The notes beneath the pieces are model-generated. The model was given only the letters and a program-made list of their open reading frames with translations, ran no database searches and was not told the DNA's origin. From the NCBI GenBank assembly GCA_040954595.2, contig CM082579.2, positions 15,190,001 to 15,254,000 on the forward strand: a stretch of 64,000 nt of DNA. The letters run 5' to 3'. The DNA is from Balanoglossus misakiensis. Its lineage: Eukaryota; Hemichordata. Below, in pieces: positions 11,601 to 21,654 of the stretch (the stretch's first letter is position 1; each line of letters opens with the position of its first letter). A program made the translations under genes and the position numbers.

Positions 11601-11999
11601 CTCATCGAACTTGGCCTGTAGTTCCAACAGCTTGTCATGTGGATAGAAGGGGAGGCGCCCCTTTCGCTGTGGTGGTTGCACAGGGCCCATATTGACAACT
11701 GCTTCGAAGGGACCCGACGCACCGTTGTAGCCCTTGACGGTAGGGTTGAAAACGTCATCAAACTCTTGGTGAAGAGAGCGGAAAGCTGTACGGTCTGCTT
11801 GTGATAGGAGATTGTCAGGGTCAAGCTTAATGTCATTTGAGTAGTTGCCGACAGTGGTTGGAGACTTGGTGGGGAGAGTCTTCGTGGTGGAACTGCTGTG
11901 ATCTATGACTGGGGTGAAGGTGGCGCGTACTTGGCAAAAGTGTTCGTTGCGCTGAAGTGTTTGTGGACTGTCAGATAAGTTGGGAATGAAGTTTTCCAG
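8682..11999 (-). CDS. pol: Pol polyprotein of gypsy element 1 (RT, RNase H, integrase)
   Basis: About 1105 codons open from just after an in-frame TAG at 12002-12000; the first methionine is at 11690. Order is reverse transcriptase ([36 protein letters not shown], then the catalytic box as AKLADDLF, where most relatives have YIDD or FVDD), RNase H ([22 protein letters not shown], then [13 protein letters not shown]) and integrase. The integrase has an HHCC zinc finger ([10 protein letters not shown]...CHHC) and a core with acidic residues at [14 protein letters not shown] and the IQEIEDE region. The Ser/Thr/Pro-rich C-terminus ends [12 protein letters not shown]. The frame is +1 relative to gag with a 29-nt overlap, so a ribosomal frameshift or an unseen splice is needed. 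No stops or shifts inside. Confidence 0.9.
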   Translation of the reverse strand: MENFIPNLSDSPQTLQRNEHFCQVRATFTPVIDHSSSTTKTLPTKSPTTVGNYSNDIKLDPDNLLSQADRTAFRSLHQEFDDVFNPTVKGYNGASGPFEAVVNMGPVQPPQRKGRLPFYPHDKLLELQAKFDELEEMGVFARPEDLSVSVEYINTSFLVKKANGGSRLVTAFADVGRYSKPQPSVLPDVDGTLRHIVQWKYIITTDLTKAFYQIPLSRTSLKYCGVATPFRGIRVYTRCAMGMPGSETALEELMCRVLGDLLADGVVAKLADDLFCGGNSIHELKTNWKCLLQALHALALCLSAAKTAKCPATTMILGWIWHQGTISASKHRIAPLSSCSTPENVRGLRSFIGAYKVLARVIPGCAFLLTALEDAAAGKQSSDRIEWTDKLREAFHTAQSALSTSRSITLPRPSDQLWIITDGAVKYNGIGATLYVSRDDKLHVAGFFSAKLRGRQVTWLPCEVEALSIAVATKHFSPYIIQSHHKPCILTDSKPCVQAYEKLCRGEFSASPRVTTFLSTVSRYQASVRHLAGSENIPSDFASRNAPDCDSPTCQICTFVARTEDSVVRSLSVQDVISGNAKLPFTNRATWLSIQADCPDLRRTHAHLTQGTRPSKKLTNIRDVKRYLNNVTIAKDGLLVVSRTDPFVPPSDRIVVPRQVLDGFLTAIHIRLGHPSCHQLKQVTHRYFYALDLDKSIEHVSSTCHHCASLTKVPNTIVTQSTTDPPEVIGISFAADIIKRERQLVLVLRECVTSFTSACLIEDERHDTLRVALVRLCIELRPLDGPHAVIRTDPAPGFAALINDDLLRQHRLTIEIGRIKNRNKNPVADRAIQEIEDELLRQDPLCSTITPLSLAIALSHVNSRIRSRGLSSREMWTQRDQFTHDQLPISDQQLILAQHALRKANHRSSETSKTPSRRMPIAPSLEVGDLVYLHSDRNKSRSRDRYLVIQSDPPWCCIRKFRGNQLRKTSYRVKQSECYLVPFSATDHSIPMKGANEEHSSDDDTPCRPPTAVPEPPSIPSELASPRKSDHIQSTTPGVCDTTTTKCDTSTSDIQPTVCSPMETTDMSAPAEDSRPDQPLTTEGTRKSTRARRRPTRFDDYEVNF

Positions 12000-13626
12000 C
12001 TACACTTGTCAACAGGTCTGGTGCTGGCCATGTGTTGTTAGGCGTGAACATCTTGTTAGGACGTGTGTCTGATCTAGGTTCGACTGCGTACGTCGTGTCA
12101 GTGGCCTGGAGTTCTGGTGGTAACTCTACCTCGATGAAGTCACCTGGCCAAATGGTAGAAGACACGGGAGGGGCCCTGAGTACATGGGTCCTGCGGATGC
12201 TGTGGCCGGTTGCTGGTGTTGACCTGTAGGTGTATGTCGTACCGTCACCGATCATGATTTGGCACTTGGCTGGGCGGACACTGATGTCATTTAGCTCCAT
12301 AAAGGGAGTCCCTGCCAATAAGTCGACATCCAGGTTTTCCACAACTAGGCCCTCGAATATGAAGTTGATGTTGTCGCGTGTCAATTGGAATCTAGTTTCG
12401 CCTACAACTTTCAAGGGGGAAGAGCCATCGGCCTGATGTGCGGATTGGGAACTGGATTTTATTGGTACATTCAGTCGTCTGGCTAAAGACAGGCGCATCA
12501 TGTTACCAGTGGCACCACTGTCGATAATCGCGCGGACGGTTTGGTAACCATAGAAAGTATCCAGGTATGGTGACTGGCGGACCTGAATTCGTAGGGCGGT
12601 GTTGGTAGTGCTTGAGTCTTGTTGTGAGAGTTCATCACTTGGAAGACAGTCATCTTCATCACTGTTAATGTCGAATATGTTAGCAACCTGTCGTGCTTTG
12701 GTCATGAACCGGCGATCTTGGTCTGGTAGGAACTCACACTCACTTAGAAAATGCTGAGCCGGTCTGCCGGCTTGCTTGCACAGGGGACAGGAGCGATATG
12801 TTTTACGGCTTCTCTGTCTTGCTTTGGGCGGACCAGTAGAGCGAGTGGGAAAGTTGTCCTTATAACGAGTGGTGTTGTGGTAGTTGGCTGCGGCGGTGCG
12901 CATGACAGTGGCGTCTTCTGTAGTGTGTATCTCATCCAGGAGAGAAGATAATGCCTGTGATATTTCTGGCTTTACGGAGGCTAATGTACGGGTGCGTAAC
13001 TCCGTGCCGTACCGTTGTTTAACAAGTCTCGGGAGATCTTTATGTATTAGCTGCAACCAGGTTAAGACCACAAAATTTTCCAAAGATGGGGAAAGCTCTT
13101 CATCCTCGGTAATGGCATCGCCGTGGTGGGATATACCGCTATCACGACGGAGTAGGTTGTCCTCAATGAATGCGGTGAGGCGTTGGTAGAGGTCTTCAGG
13201 ACGCTCATCGGGCTGAAGGTGGATTTGGCAAAAATCGATGAAATGAGCGCCAGTAGACTGGAAACCATAATGTAAACGAATTACCTGCCAAATACTGTCT
13301 ATGGATGTCGAGTTCTTGACAATAGTACTGCGGGCTATAACGGGGCAGTAGTTGGCTATTTGGCCCAACATAAGCTCCAGAGCATTAACCTTCTGCTGGG
13401 CTGTAAGGCGTTTGTTTGCGCTGATGTCCTCACCGTCGTTGGTAAACCCTCTCAGTGGACTAGACTTCGTTTTGTTTGTCCATTGTGCGCCCTCAGCGAG
13501 GAAAGGTGCAAAATTAGCATCAAGTGATAACGTATATCTGAGGTTTTGGCGCCAATTCTCGAAGGAATTAATAGTCTCTGATTTACTGAGACACCATTGC
13601 TTGGGTGCCCGCTGGAATGATGCCAT
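11971..13626 (-). CDS. gag: Gag-protease polyprotein of gypsy element 1
   Basis: 551 codons from ATG at 13626, preceded by a 166-nt leader after the 5' LTR. The N-terminal two thirds resemble a capsid-type Gag ([17 protein letters not shown]; helical segments through [15 protein letters not shown]). A single knuckle-like motif follows at roughly residue 285-300 ([18 protein letters not shown], spacing CX2CX9HX3C). Then comes an aspartic protease with the catalytic triad [12 protein letters not shown] (near residue 370) and the flap/strand [10 protein letters not shown]. The stop overlaps the start of the pol frame. The coding region looks intact. Confidence 0.9.
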   Translation of the reverse strand: MASFQRAPKQWCLSKSETINSFENWRQNLRYTLSLDANFAPFLAEGAQWTNKTKSSPLRGFTNDGEDISANKRLTAQQKVNALELMLGQIANYCPVIARSTIVKNSTSIDSIWQVIRLHYGFQSTGAHFIDFCQIHLQPDERPEDLYQRLTAFIEDNLLRRDSGISHHGDAITEDEELSPSLENFVVLTWLQLIHKDLPRLVKQRYGTELRTRTLASVKPEISQALSSLLDEIHTTEDATVMRTAAANYHNTTRYKDNFPTRSTGPPKARQRSRKTYRSCPLCKQAGRPAQHFLSECEFLPDQDRRFMTKARQVANIFDINSDEDDCLPSDELSQQDSSTTNTALRIQVRQSPYLDTFYGYQTVRAIIDSGATGNMMRLSLARRLNVPIKSSSQSAHQADGSSPLKVVGETRFQLTRDNINFIFEGLVVENLDVDLLAGTPFMELNDISVRPAKCQIMIGDGTTYTYRSTPATGHSIRRTHVLRAPPVSSTIWPGDFIEVELPPELQATDTTYAVEPRSDTRPNKMFTPNNTWPAPDLLTSVAGKLHSQLI

Positions 13627-13781
13627 GATGTACTCTGGTAATGACTACAACTTCTGTGCTATCCAGTTAATGTATACTGACCGGTTGTACACTATGTGTG
13701 TGTGTCCGACAACTTGTTGACCAGGCAATATATGGTCCAGCGACGACTGTTATGTCTTCAGGAGGCGTGTAGATTCGAAAT

Positions 13782-13792
13782 CGCTGCCACCA
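13782..13792 (-). promoter_or_regulatory. Primer-binding site of gypsy element 1
   Basis: Immediately inside the 5' LTR the minus strand reads TGGTGGCAGCG. This is complementary to a tRNA 3' end of the tRNA-Leu type (from general knowledge of ...CGCTGCCACCA ends). The Mag-like element at 28659-28672 uses the same 11 bases. This site fixes the inner border of the LTR at 13793. Confidence 0.75.
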
Positions 13793-14037
13793 CGCCAGTG
13801 GGGATGCAAGCCCAATTATCGATGAGTCGGAATCACAACCAGACACTTGGAAGTTGAGAACAATAACCAGTTTAATCGATACACTTCGTCGATCGATATA
13901 TAAACATACATAGAGCAATGGCGGTCCAGCGGGGAGAGAGAGGACCGAGCATGCGCAAAAGGAACAAAAGTATAAACTAGTAACTACGAGTGAGGGCGTG
14001 CTACCGAACGCACTCCAGCAACACTAATGGAATGGCG
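13793..14037 (-). repeat. 5' LTR of gypsy element 1
   Basis: 245 bp, matching 8210-8454 base for base as far as I can read, which implies a very recent insertion or gene conversion. It includes TCGATCGATATATAAACATA (a TATA-like stretch) and GAGCATGCGCAAAAGG, which would be candidate promoter parts. The flanking TTG at 14038-14040 matches TTG at 8207-8209. Confidence 0.93.
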
Positions 14038-14858
14038 TTGGACCAAGTTTATGAATGGATTTAAAAATGAGAACTAACATCTTAAAAACAATACGCTGTG
14101 TAACAGGTAGCCAGTGCAACTGATACAAAATTGGAGTGATGTGACAGGTGATTTTTGAATGAGTAACAATTCTAGCAGCAATATTCTGAACGCGTTGGAT
14201 ACGGTTGATTGAATACTTCGGGAGCCCAAATAAAAGTGAATTACATGAATCAATTCGAGAAGTAATGAATGCATGAACTAATTGCTCTGTAGCAGAATGA
14301 GATAAATATTTGCGGATAAGCGCAATGCGACGTAAATGAAAAGTGGCAGAGCGGCAGATCTGTCCAATATGTGGCTTCATTGTCAGACAAGAGTCAAGGA
14401 TCACACCAAGGCTCTTAGCCTGACAATGGACAGGAATCAGAGAATCGCCAACACGAATTTCTGAAATCCCTCTAGCAGACAGATCACCTGAAATACCAAA
14501 GAAAATAACAAATTCAGTCTTATCATCGTATAAGCACAAGAAGTTTTCAGACATCCAAAACCTAACATCGGATATACAAAGTTCAAGATTTGAAACAGTT
14601 CTTGCTGCGTTGTCTTTACTAAAAGACATATAAAGTGAAGAGTCATCTGCATAAAAACTATAAAGACAACCATGACTTTGAACTAATTCACCAAATGGAG
14701 ACGGGTACATATTGAAAAGTATGGGACCAAGAACTGATCCCTGTGGTACCCCAGTGTCGAGCCGATAGAAAGGTGATTGGGTGGAATTTACAAGTACACA
14801 CTGACTACGATTGGAAAGGTATGACTTAAACCACATGAGAACAGTATCTGAGAGACCA
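14038..14858 (-). mobile_element. CR1/L2-type LINE, 5'-truncated reverse transcriptase part
   Basis: From about 14858 down, the minus strand encodes the second half of a non-LTR reverse transcriptase: MWFKSYLSNR, DTGVPQGSVLGPILF, the catalytic FYADDSSLY, LGVILDSCLTM and ITPILYQLHWLPVTQRI, as in CR1/L2 elements. The frame stops only because the gypsy element is inserted at 14037. Endonuclease and the N-terminal RT are absent, because the insertion is 5'-truncated at 14858 where the 309-bp satellite resumes. It is dead as an autonomous element; without the LTR element its retained frame appears undamaged. Confidence 0.9.
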
Positions 14859-16140
14859 AAATACTACCACAGAGAGTGCTATACTATATGACCATCAACT
14901 GAGTATCATTCAAATACTCTGTGCACAGTGGGTAAACACACATTTGGTTTTTTAGGAGACTTTCATCAGTTGTAGTAAAATACAACGTGACTACACTATA
15001 TACACCAATGAGAATCGCCATGTAATTCAGAGAGTGCTTGATATTAAAACTGTTTCATAGTTGTGGCCTTTACTGCTGATAATTAGGTTACCATAGATAC
15101 AAGCCCAATGCAACATGACAGGGATAAACATATGCAAAGACAAGATTAAACCCCACCTCCATAATCAAAATACTACCACAGAGGGCGCTATACTATATGA
15201 CCATCAACTGAGTATCATTCAAATACTCTGTGCACAGTGGGTAAAGACTTATTTGTTTTTTTAGGAGACTTTCATCAGTTGCAGTAAAATACAACATGAC
15301 TACACTATATACACCAATGAGAATGGCCATGTAATTCAGAGAGTGCTTGATATTAAAACTGTATCATAGTTGTGGCCTTTACTGCTGATAATTAGGTTAC
15401 CATAGATACAAGCCCAATGCAACATGACAGGGATAAACATATGCAAAGACAAGATTAAACCCCACCTCCATAATCAAAATACTACCACAGAGGGCGCTAT
15501 ACTATATGACCATCAACTGAGTATCATTCAAATACTCTGTGCACAGTGGGTAAAGACACATTTGGTTTTTTAGGAGACTTTCATCAGTTGTATTAAAATA
15601 CAACGTGACTACACTATATACACCAATGAGAATGGCCATGTAATTCAGAGAGTGCTTGATATTAAAACTGTTTCATAGTTGTGGCCTTTACTGCTGATAA
15701 TTAGGTTACCATAGATACAAGCCCAATGCAACATGACAGGGATAAACATATGCAAAGACAAGATTTAACCCCACCTCCATAATCAAAATACTACCACAGA
15801 GGGCGCTATACTATATGACCATCAACTGAGTATCCTTCAAATACTCTGTGCACAGTGGGTAAAGACACATTTGGTTTTTTAGGAGACTTTCACCAGTTGC
15901 AGTAAAATACAACGTGACTACACTATATGCACCAATGAGAATGGCCGTGTAATTCAGAGTGCTTGATATTAAAACTGTTTCAAAGCTGTGGCCTTTACTG
16001 CTGATAATTAGGTTACCATAGATACAAGTGGAATGGAACCGGACAGGGATAAACATACAAAGGCTAGGTTAACCCCCCCCCCAATACTACCACAGAGGGC
16101 GCTATACTGATCATCAAGTCTGTACCATTGAAATAAATCT
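14859..16140 (+). repeat. 309-bp tandem repeat array, right part (about four units)
   Basis: Units start with CTACCACAGAG at 14864, 15173, 15482 and 15791 (spacing exactly 309 bp each). A fifth, diverged unit starts at 16087 (spacing 296). They are close to identical in sequence, whereas the first unit has GAGAGTGC for GAGGGCGC. The last unit merges into block A', the inverse of 1240-1670. No coding function is apparent. Confidence 0.92.
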
Positions 16141-16390
16141 GTGCAGAGTGGGTAAATTAGGCATTTGGTTCTTCAGATTTTCATAAGTTGCACTAAAATG
16201 CTATGTGGCCCACTACAAGGACAAATAAGTCAAAAATGGCAAATTTGACGTTTACTTTGAGGTTGGCATGGGGCAAACGAGACAATACAAGAACACTGAA
16301 ACTCAATTAGTGAAACACTAAAGTTGTACTTTATTTCTCTAACAAACTTAGAGAAAATTTACATGGCCATCTTTTTACTCAGAGACCTGA
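15985..16390 (+). repeat. Block A', inverse of 1240-1670
   Basis: Reads as the reverse complement of the left arm with many small differences, e.g. GTACTTTATTTCTCTAACAAAC and ACATGGCCATCTTTTTACTCAGAGA. It overlaps the end of the satellite array, showing that the satellite unit and arm sequence are one continuous repeat. Confidence 0.75.
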
Positions 16391-17760
16391 TGTTGAATAG
16401 AAATGTGGTAGTGCAGGTCCACATGAGTGCCGTGTACTAGCCTCTCTCTCTGCAAATCCATCCACAACTTGCATGCAGATAGTGGGAGTCTGATGTAAGC
16501 AACTACTGCAGTTACAGTCAGGACGTAAGTGGGATAATTAAACAGCAGGGGATCATGCAATGCAAACACTTGAACTGGCCAGTAACGTTTGAATTGCTCA
16601 TTTGCATACAGTTTTTCAACTTTTTTCACAACGAAAGTTAAGCAACTAGCAACCCATTTCTGACAATTATTTCACCCCAGGCACATTACTGGTACTATGA
16701 GTGTACTACATGTGATTTTTCATGAAGTTTTATCGAGAAGAATTTCTTTACTTCCACTGACAAAATTGTGATCTCGAAATTCAAAGTGACCTTGAAGTTA
16801 CAAAAAAAAAATATCAGCCATACCCACACAAAAATTAACCCCCTCAGGTTTTAGAAACATTATTAAACTCCTCTATTCATAATTTTGACATGAATATATC
16901 CATGCCGAGAGTCAAGGACCACAATTTACTGTGCCATAGGTCAGTCCTGAGAAGTCAGTCAGCGTGAATAGTGTATAGACTCCTTATGTAATATGCTAAT
17001 GAGAGATAACGACGCGTTGAAAAGGAAGCCATTACGTCATGGGTTAACATGCGTTGACCTACTTCAATGCATACACATATGGCAAACACGGCTGTACTCG
17101 TCGATGGCGAAGGCAATTTTTACACCGTCATTACTCCACAACGGAGCGGCTCACACTATTATAATTTCACGGTAACTTAGTTCAATATCTTCCTAACCTA
17201 CCCAATTTTTTTCAAGACAAGAAATCTTTGCCGAGAGTCAAGGACCACAATTTAAACCAACATACCGAAACTGTCTTTCTCGGGAAAGCGTCGTTAAAAC
17301 TTCACGAAAAAATCATCCTATCATTGACTATGGTGTTTCATACACGTCTTAGAAAAATGGGTGCACTACGATCACTTGTAGTACCGAAAATCTCCGTTTG
17401 AAAATTTTTCGAACTGGCCGTAACTGCCACTCAGCGACTTTCACATTCAAATAGATCTCTTTGATCTCACCGCCGTAATTACCCCACTTTCGTCCTGACT
17501 GGTTAATACTTACAAAGTGTATTACCTCCAACACCCCATGGACGGTATCATGTCATCACCAGTAGCTATAGGTTCTTTTAACACCTTGAGAGAAAAAAAT
17601 GGATTGTTACTGATAGATTACAAAGCACTGACAATACAAGAGGGGGAGGGGTAAGGTTTGTTGAGAGCAGTTGTTTTTTGCTAAACATTAGTGAAAATAT
17701 GAAATTATTGACATGTAGGATTTCAATTTTATGATGTAAGAGTATTTTATAATATCTCAC
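16391..17760. other. Spacer in right arm carrying blocks B and C in direct orientation
   Basis: 16397-16480 repeats block B of the left arm and 17560-17740 repeats block C, both in the same orientation as at the left. Between them (about 16490-17550) is sequence with no left-arm partner and no persuasive reading frame. A short direct duplication (GCCGAGAGTCAAGGACCACAATTTA) occurs at about 16902 and 17231. Confidence 0.5.
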
Positions 17761-18395
17761 CGGGACTTCAGTTGTCGCTGTAGTATTTAACCCAAGTTTA
17801 ACTGTGCCACCCACGTCCATGCATGGCAAGGTTTTCTCTCCCAAAAGTTTCAGTTTGGTATCCCAGTTACCATCAGTTGCACTTACTCCACGCCTTCTAA
17901 GTTGAATGCGATTTACCATCACAGGATTCATACTGTGGTGCAAAGACAATTAAAAACATCGATTGTAAGTCATTTAGTAGTGATACCATTGTGACCAAAC
18001 CTCGTTTTAAAATACATGTAATCTGTACTCGAAACTATCATTTTTTTCTTTCTAGAATATTAGAACGCGCTCAAAAATAAAAATGCGACCTGTAAGCGAG
18101 TGCCGCGTTTCAATTGGTACTGACGATAAACACCGCCACTCGGAGATAAAATCAACGTTTTTTTTTTAATGCAAGTGAACGCATGGAGGCGGCCATATTG
18201 AATTTAGGTTACATCCCAAGACATTCCGACTGGGCTTCAGGTGGATTCGGGAAAGGTCTCTAAAACATAATCGGTCATCCAATTTTGTATACTAAATTTC
18301 TAAAAATGTAGGACATGGGAGGTTAACATACCCACAATGACTACACACAAAAAAGGGCCCAGGCGTTTCGGGGTGCGATTGTTACGTACCTTAGC
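17761..18395 (-). pseudogene. RPA-like OB-fold gene fragment, right arm copy
   Basis: Minus-strand copy of exon 2 (17932-17761, 172 nt, same length and same 12-codon deletion as the left-arm copy), with acceptor CCACAG|TATG and an intact donor CCCG|GTGAGA. Its upstream intron runs 17933-18389 and keeps the exon-1 donor AAG|GTACGT, but exon 1 itself is lost at about 18396-18410, where a plus-strand copy begins head to head. Non-functional as it stands. Confidence 0.65.
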
Positions 18396-18410
18396 TCCAT
18401 CATCTGCAAC

Positions 18411-18976
18411 CATGCAGCCAAGGCGTGGCAGTGAAATTGTGCCTCATTGAGGATACAGTCTAGATCCGGAATTCAGCCAACGGCAAACTGTTTAGTGTGC
18501 CTTGTATGCAGCAGGATGGCAACGTTCTGGAACTTAAATTCTGGAAAGAAAATCCGAAATAGCTGAACAGATAACAGAAGAGAGAATACATACAGCTCCG
18601 CAACTTTTCCACTGGAAGATATAATACCATTTGCCTCTATGATAGAGCAAAGGTATGTTATAATCGCACCCCGAAACTTATGGGCCTTTTTTTTGACGTA
18701 GTCATTTTGGGTATCTTAACCTCCCATCTTCTACATTTTTAGAAATTTACTCTACAAAATTGAATGACCCATTACATTTTAGAGACCTTTCCCGAATTCA
18801 ACCGAAGCCTAATCGGAAGGTCTTCGGATGTAATCCAATATGGCAGCCTCCATGCGATCACGTACATTGAAAATCCATTGATTTCATCGCCGATTACCGA
18901 TGTTTATCGTCAATACCGATTCAAACGCGGCACTCGTTTACAAGTCGCATTTATTTTTGATCGCGTTCCAATATTT
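18411..18976 (+). pseudogene. RPA-like exon 1 with stops plus intron, plus-strand copy
   Basis: 18411-18652 aligns with exon 1 of the 21.66-kb copy (GGCGTGGCA, AACTGTTTAG, GCAGCAGGATGGCAACGTTC, CAACTTTTCCACTGGAAGA) but carries several in-frame stops. The donor AAAG|GTATGT and the intron through about 18976 (TTAGAGACCTTTCCCGAATTC...) are kept, and exon 2 is absent. It is more decayed than the 21.66-kb copy, so it is an older duplicate. Confidence 0.7.
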
Positions 18977-19081
18977 TAAACAAACTAGATTACTGATAAA
19001 AATGCTCAAAATTTTTCCTCCAAATGCCATCTTTACGGATTCAGTCACACAACTTACAGACTACGCCAAACTTTTTTCCAG

Positions 19082-19222
19082 ATCATACCTTGCGGGCGTA
19101 AAGCGATGGATATACCTGAAAAATTGGTAACAGAATTGTATCATCCGCCACAAATAATGATATCAGAAGTCGAGATATCTCCACAGAAGAAGAGGGTGTG
19201 CGTTGTAGGAAAAGTCCATGAT
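19082..19222 (+). CDS. Candidate exon, possible first strands of an OB fold
   Basis: 141 nt, open in one frame, bounded by TTTTTTCCAG|ATC (acceptor) and CATGAT|GTGAGT (donor), phase 0 at both ends. The translated piece contains PEKLVTELYHPPQIMISEVE and PQKKRVCVVGKVHD, which resembles the first beta-strands of an RPA-type OB domain. It lies between two copies of the RPA-like gene on the same strand, so it may be an upstream exon of that gene. It does not join to the exon at 21655 in phase, because the nearest acceptor there leads straight into a TAA, so I leave it separate. Confidence 0.35.
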
Positions 19223-19249
19223 GTGAGTACTGTCAAATGTTGCACAAAT

Positions 19250-21650
19250 AGCCGTTAAACCTGAAATATAGATTGAAAGTGGATATTGTTTTACACAATT
19301 TTTGAACATTGAAGTAAAGTATTAGAATGATGGAATCCGATAAAAAAAGTGAGTTGGTAATTTCGGCATCCGACTTCGTTATTAAAAATGGAAAGGTTTG
19401 CGATTCGGTTCAAGTAGTATTTGCAAGTTTGAAAGGAAATATTTCATTGAAGTACAGTGGCAACTACTGCATTATTGAGAATCTTTGAAATGTTGATGAA
19501 CGGAGACTTATAATAGAATAAATGAAAACCTACCTTTAACGGTGTTAGGGTTACTACACCTGACAGACCGCTGGTCTGCGTCCGACCGATTCTGAGCTCC
19601 TAGCTCTTGTGGAGACATGCGGAGGTACAGCGGGTTAACGGTTAGGAAGTGTTGATGAAAGGAATGATTAATTACATAGGCCAATCAGGATCCTGGAGTT
19701 AGATATTCGAGTGAAATGGTGGAAAAACGGGAATGCCGATTGGTTCAATTTAACCGGAGGGAAATTGCTACATTATATGACGTCAGTTGCGAACGATAAT
19801 GCATATATTAAGCTAAGGTTGAATCCGGTTTTTCCATCAAGCACAAGCATATTTCAGTCATAAAAAAAACGAAGAGAATAACACTAAAAAAATATTTCCT
19901 TTTTAAAAACTTCACTATAGCATTATTATAATGATGTACGTCGTACATAAAATGATACACGTGACATCGACTTGTTCAGAGTTTTAAAACAGGTAGAGAG
20001 TGCCCATGGGTAACCCGAAAACACACAAACCGGGTAAAAAATGAAAGTCCTGCGAAGGCCAGGAGTATACACTGAAAAATTACAATAAATCTAGTACAAA
20101 GGTTTGTATCCTCACGAATAATTAACTCTGATTGCATAAGTTTATTTCCGTCTCATTACCTTCTGAAAGCAAATCACTCACTTGCCGGTAAAAGTTGAGT
20201 AAAATACTACATCTAAACTGCATAGCGATGGCGGCCCATAAAAATAATTGCCCAGTGTCCCACTCGCAATGCACAACTTTTTAGGCCAAGTGCTAATGAT
20301 ATTCGAATTTTCGAAGGTTACGCAATATACACATACATGTATAAATATTAATTTATGAACAATTTCCAGTGTTCACGCTGGGATTTCTTTCGTTCTAGTT
20401 TACTCGTTATATAATGTACCAATTCCCTCCGGTAAGTTGAGCCGATTCCCATCACTTTGAGCCAATCGATATTCATGGTTTTTCAGCATTTCAGTCGACT
20501 ATATTTACACCTGTTGCATGTCTTTGCAGTTTTTGACTTGACGCTTACAACCGAGTCGCACCGCACGCAGTACTATCTTGTTGTCTTCATGTTTAGTTGT
20601 TGTTTTGCGCACACTATTTGCACAAAAATATCTGCTCGTTTTGTTATCAACGATCGAGTATATGTTAGGAAGTCCGACATAGAGAACTTTGTTCTAAATA
20701 TTCAATGCCCCACAAATGATATACTACACTGCTCGACACAACACACCCCAGCCATACTCCATTAGTACACGCCACAAACACCGTATTTATACAGCCTGAG
20801 GGATTTCAGCTTCGAACTTATTGCCCAATCATATTCGACTATTTCCAACCAATCCCCTTCTGACTAATTGACCAATCACACGCTTCGAGCATAATTTCCA
20901 AAAAAGGGAAAACTAACGAATTTGCTACATCTTTCCGGTTTCATCTTCAACAGTTTCTAACATTTTTTTGGACCCCCCCCCCCCTCGATAAACACCCATA
21001 CTCAAAGGGTAACTTCATTTAATTGTCAGTAAATAAAATCAATTCACAGTCTTATTACATGTACTATTTATAATATACTCAAATTTCCACTACAAAATAT
21101 CTGTATATGTGCGTTAAATTCTGAAATCTTTCCACCCAAACCTCTAGTTATGCAAATTTAAATTGCTGTCTGTTGCGTTCGCCTACGGTTTCTCATTTTC
21201 GGACATTCGAATCTAACTCCTGATTGGCCTATAAACTTATTTCTTTCATCAACACTTTCTAACCGTTAACCCGCTGTACCTCCGCATGTCTCCACAAGAG
21301 CTAGGAGCTCAGAATCGGATGAACGAGACAAGCGGTCTCTCACGTTTAGTAACCGTAACACCGTTAAAGGTAGGTTTTCATTGATTCTAATAAGTCTCCG
21401 TTCATCAACATTTCAAAAATTCTCCATAACCCAGTAGTTGCCACTGTGCTTCAATGAAATATTTCCTTTCAAACTTGCAAATGGTAACCGAATCTCAAAT
21501 CGCAAATCTTTCCATTTTTAATAACGAAGTCGGATGCCGCAATCACCAACTCACTTTTTTATCGGACTCCATCATTCTAATACTTTACTTCAATTGTCAA
21601 AAATTGTGTAAAACAATATCCACTCTCAATCTATATTTCAGGTTTAACGG
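19250..21650. mobile_element. 2.4-kb foldback segment with about 430-bp inverted arms
   Basis: The left arm, about 19250-19690 (GCCGTTAAACCTGAAATATAG...), is the reverse complement of about 21212-21650 (...CTATATTTCAGGTTTAACGGC). The arms are about 85-90% alike by eye. The 1.5-kb centre has no convincing gene. It contains several CCAAT/ATTGG motifs (about 19680, 19737, 20826, 20848, 20867) and a C-run at 20973-20985. It could be a non-autonomous TIR or foldback transposon inside an intron of the OB-fold gene, or a local inverted duplication. I saw no clear target-site duplication. Confidence 0.6.
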
Positions 21651-21654
21651 CGTT

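Larger units (their letters stand above)
8210..14037 (-). mobile_element. Ty3/gypsy-class LTR retrotransposon, apparently recent and intact
   Basis: The element is 5828 bp and lies on the minus strand, with 245-bp LTRs at 8210-8454 and 13793-14037 that I find identical. Order is 5' LTR, primer site, gag-protease, pol (RT-RNase H-integrase), 3' LTR. It sits inside the LINE reverse transcriptase gene. Removing it with one copy of the apparent TTG (CAA) duplication makes the LINE frame continuous, which fixes the borders. Both large reading frames are open, so the copy could be autonomous. Confidence 0.93.

Noticed and set aside
8210-14037. BEL/Pao or retrovirus assignment for gypsy element 1
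   Set aside because: No envelope frame, and protease-RT-RNase H-integrase order with these motifs fits Ty3/gypsy; the exact clade is left open.
21454-21654. N-terminal extension of the OB-fold frame to 21454
   Set aside because: It runs through the inverted arm of the foldback and an acceptor-like ATTTCAG; the ATG at 21655 fits the domain better.
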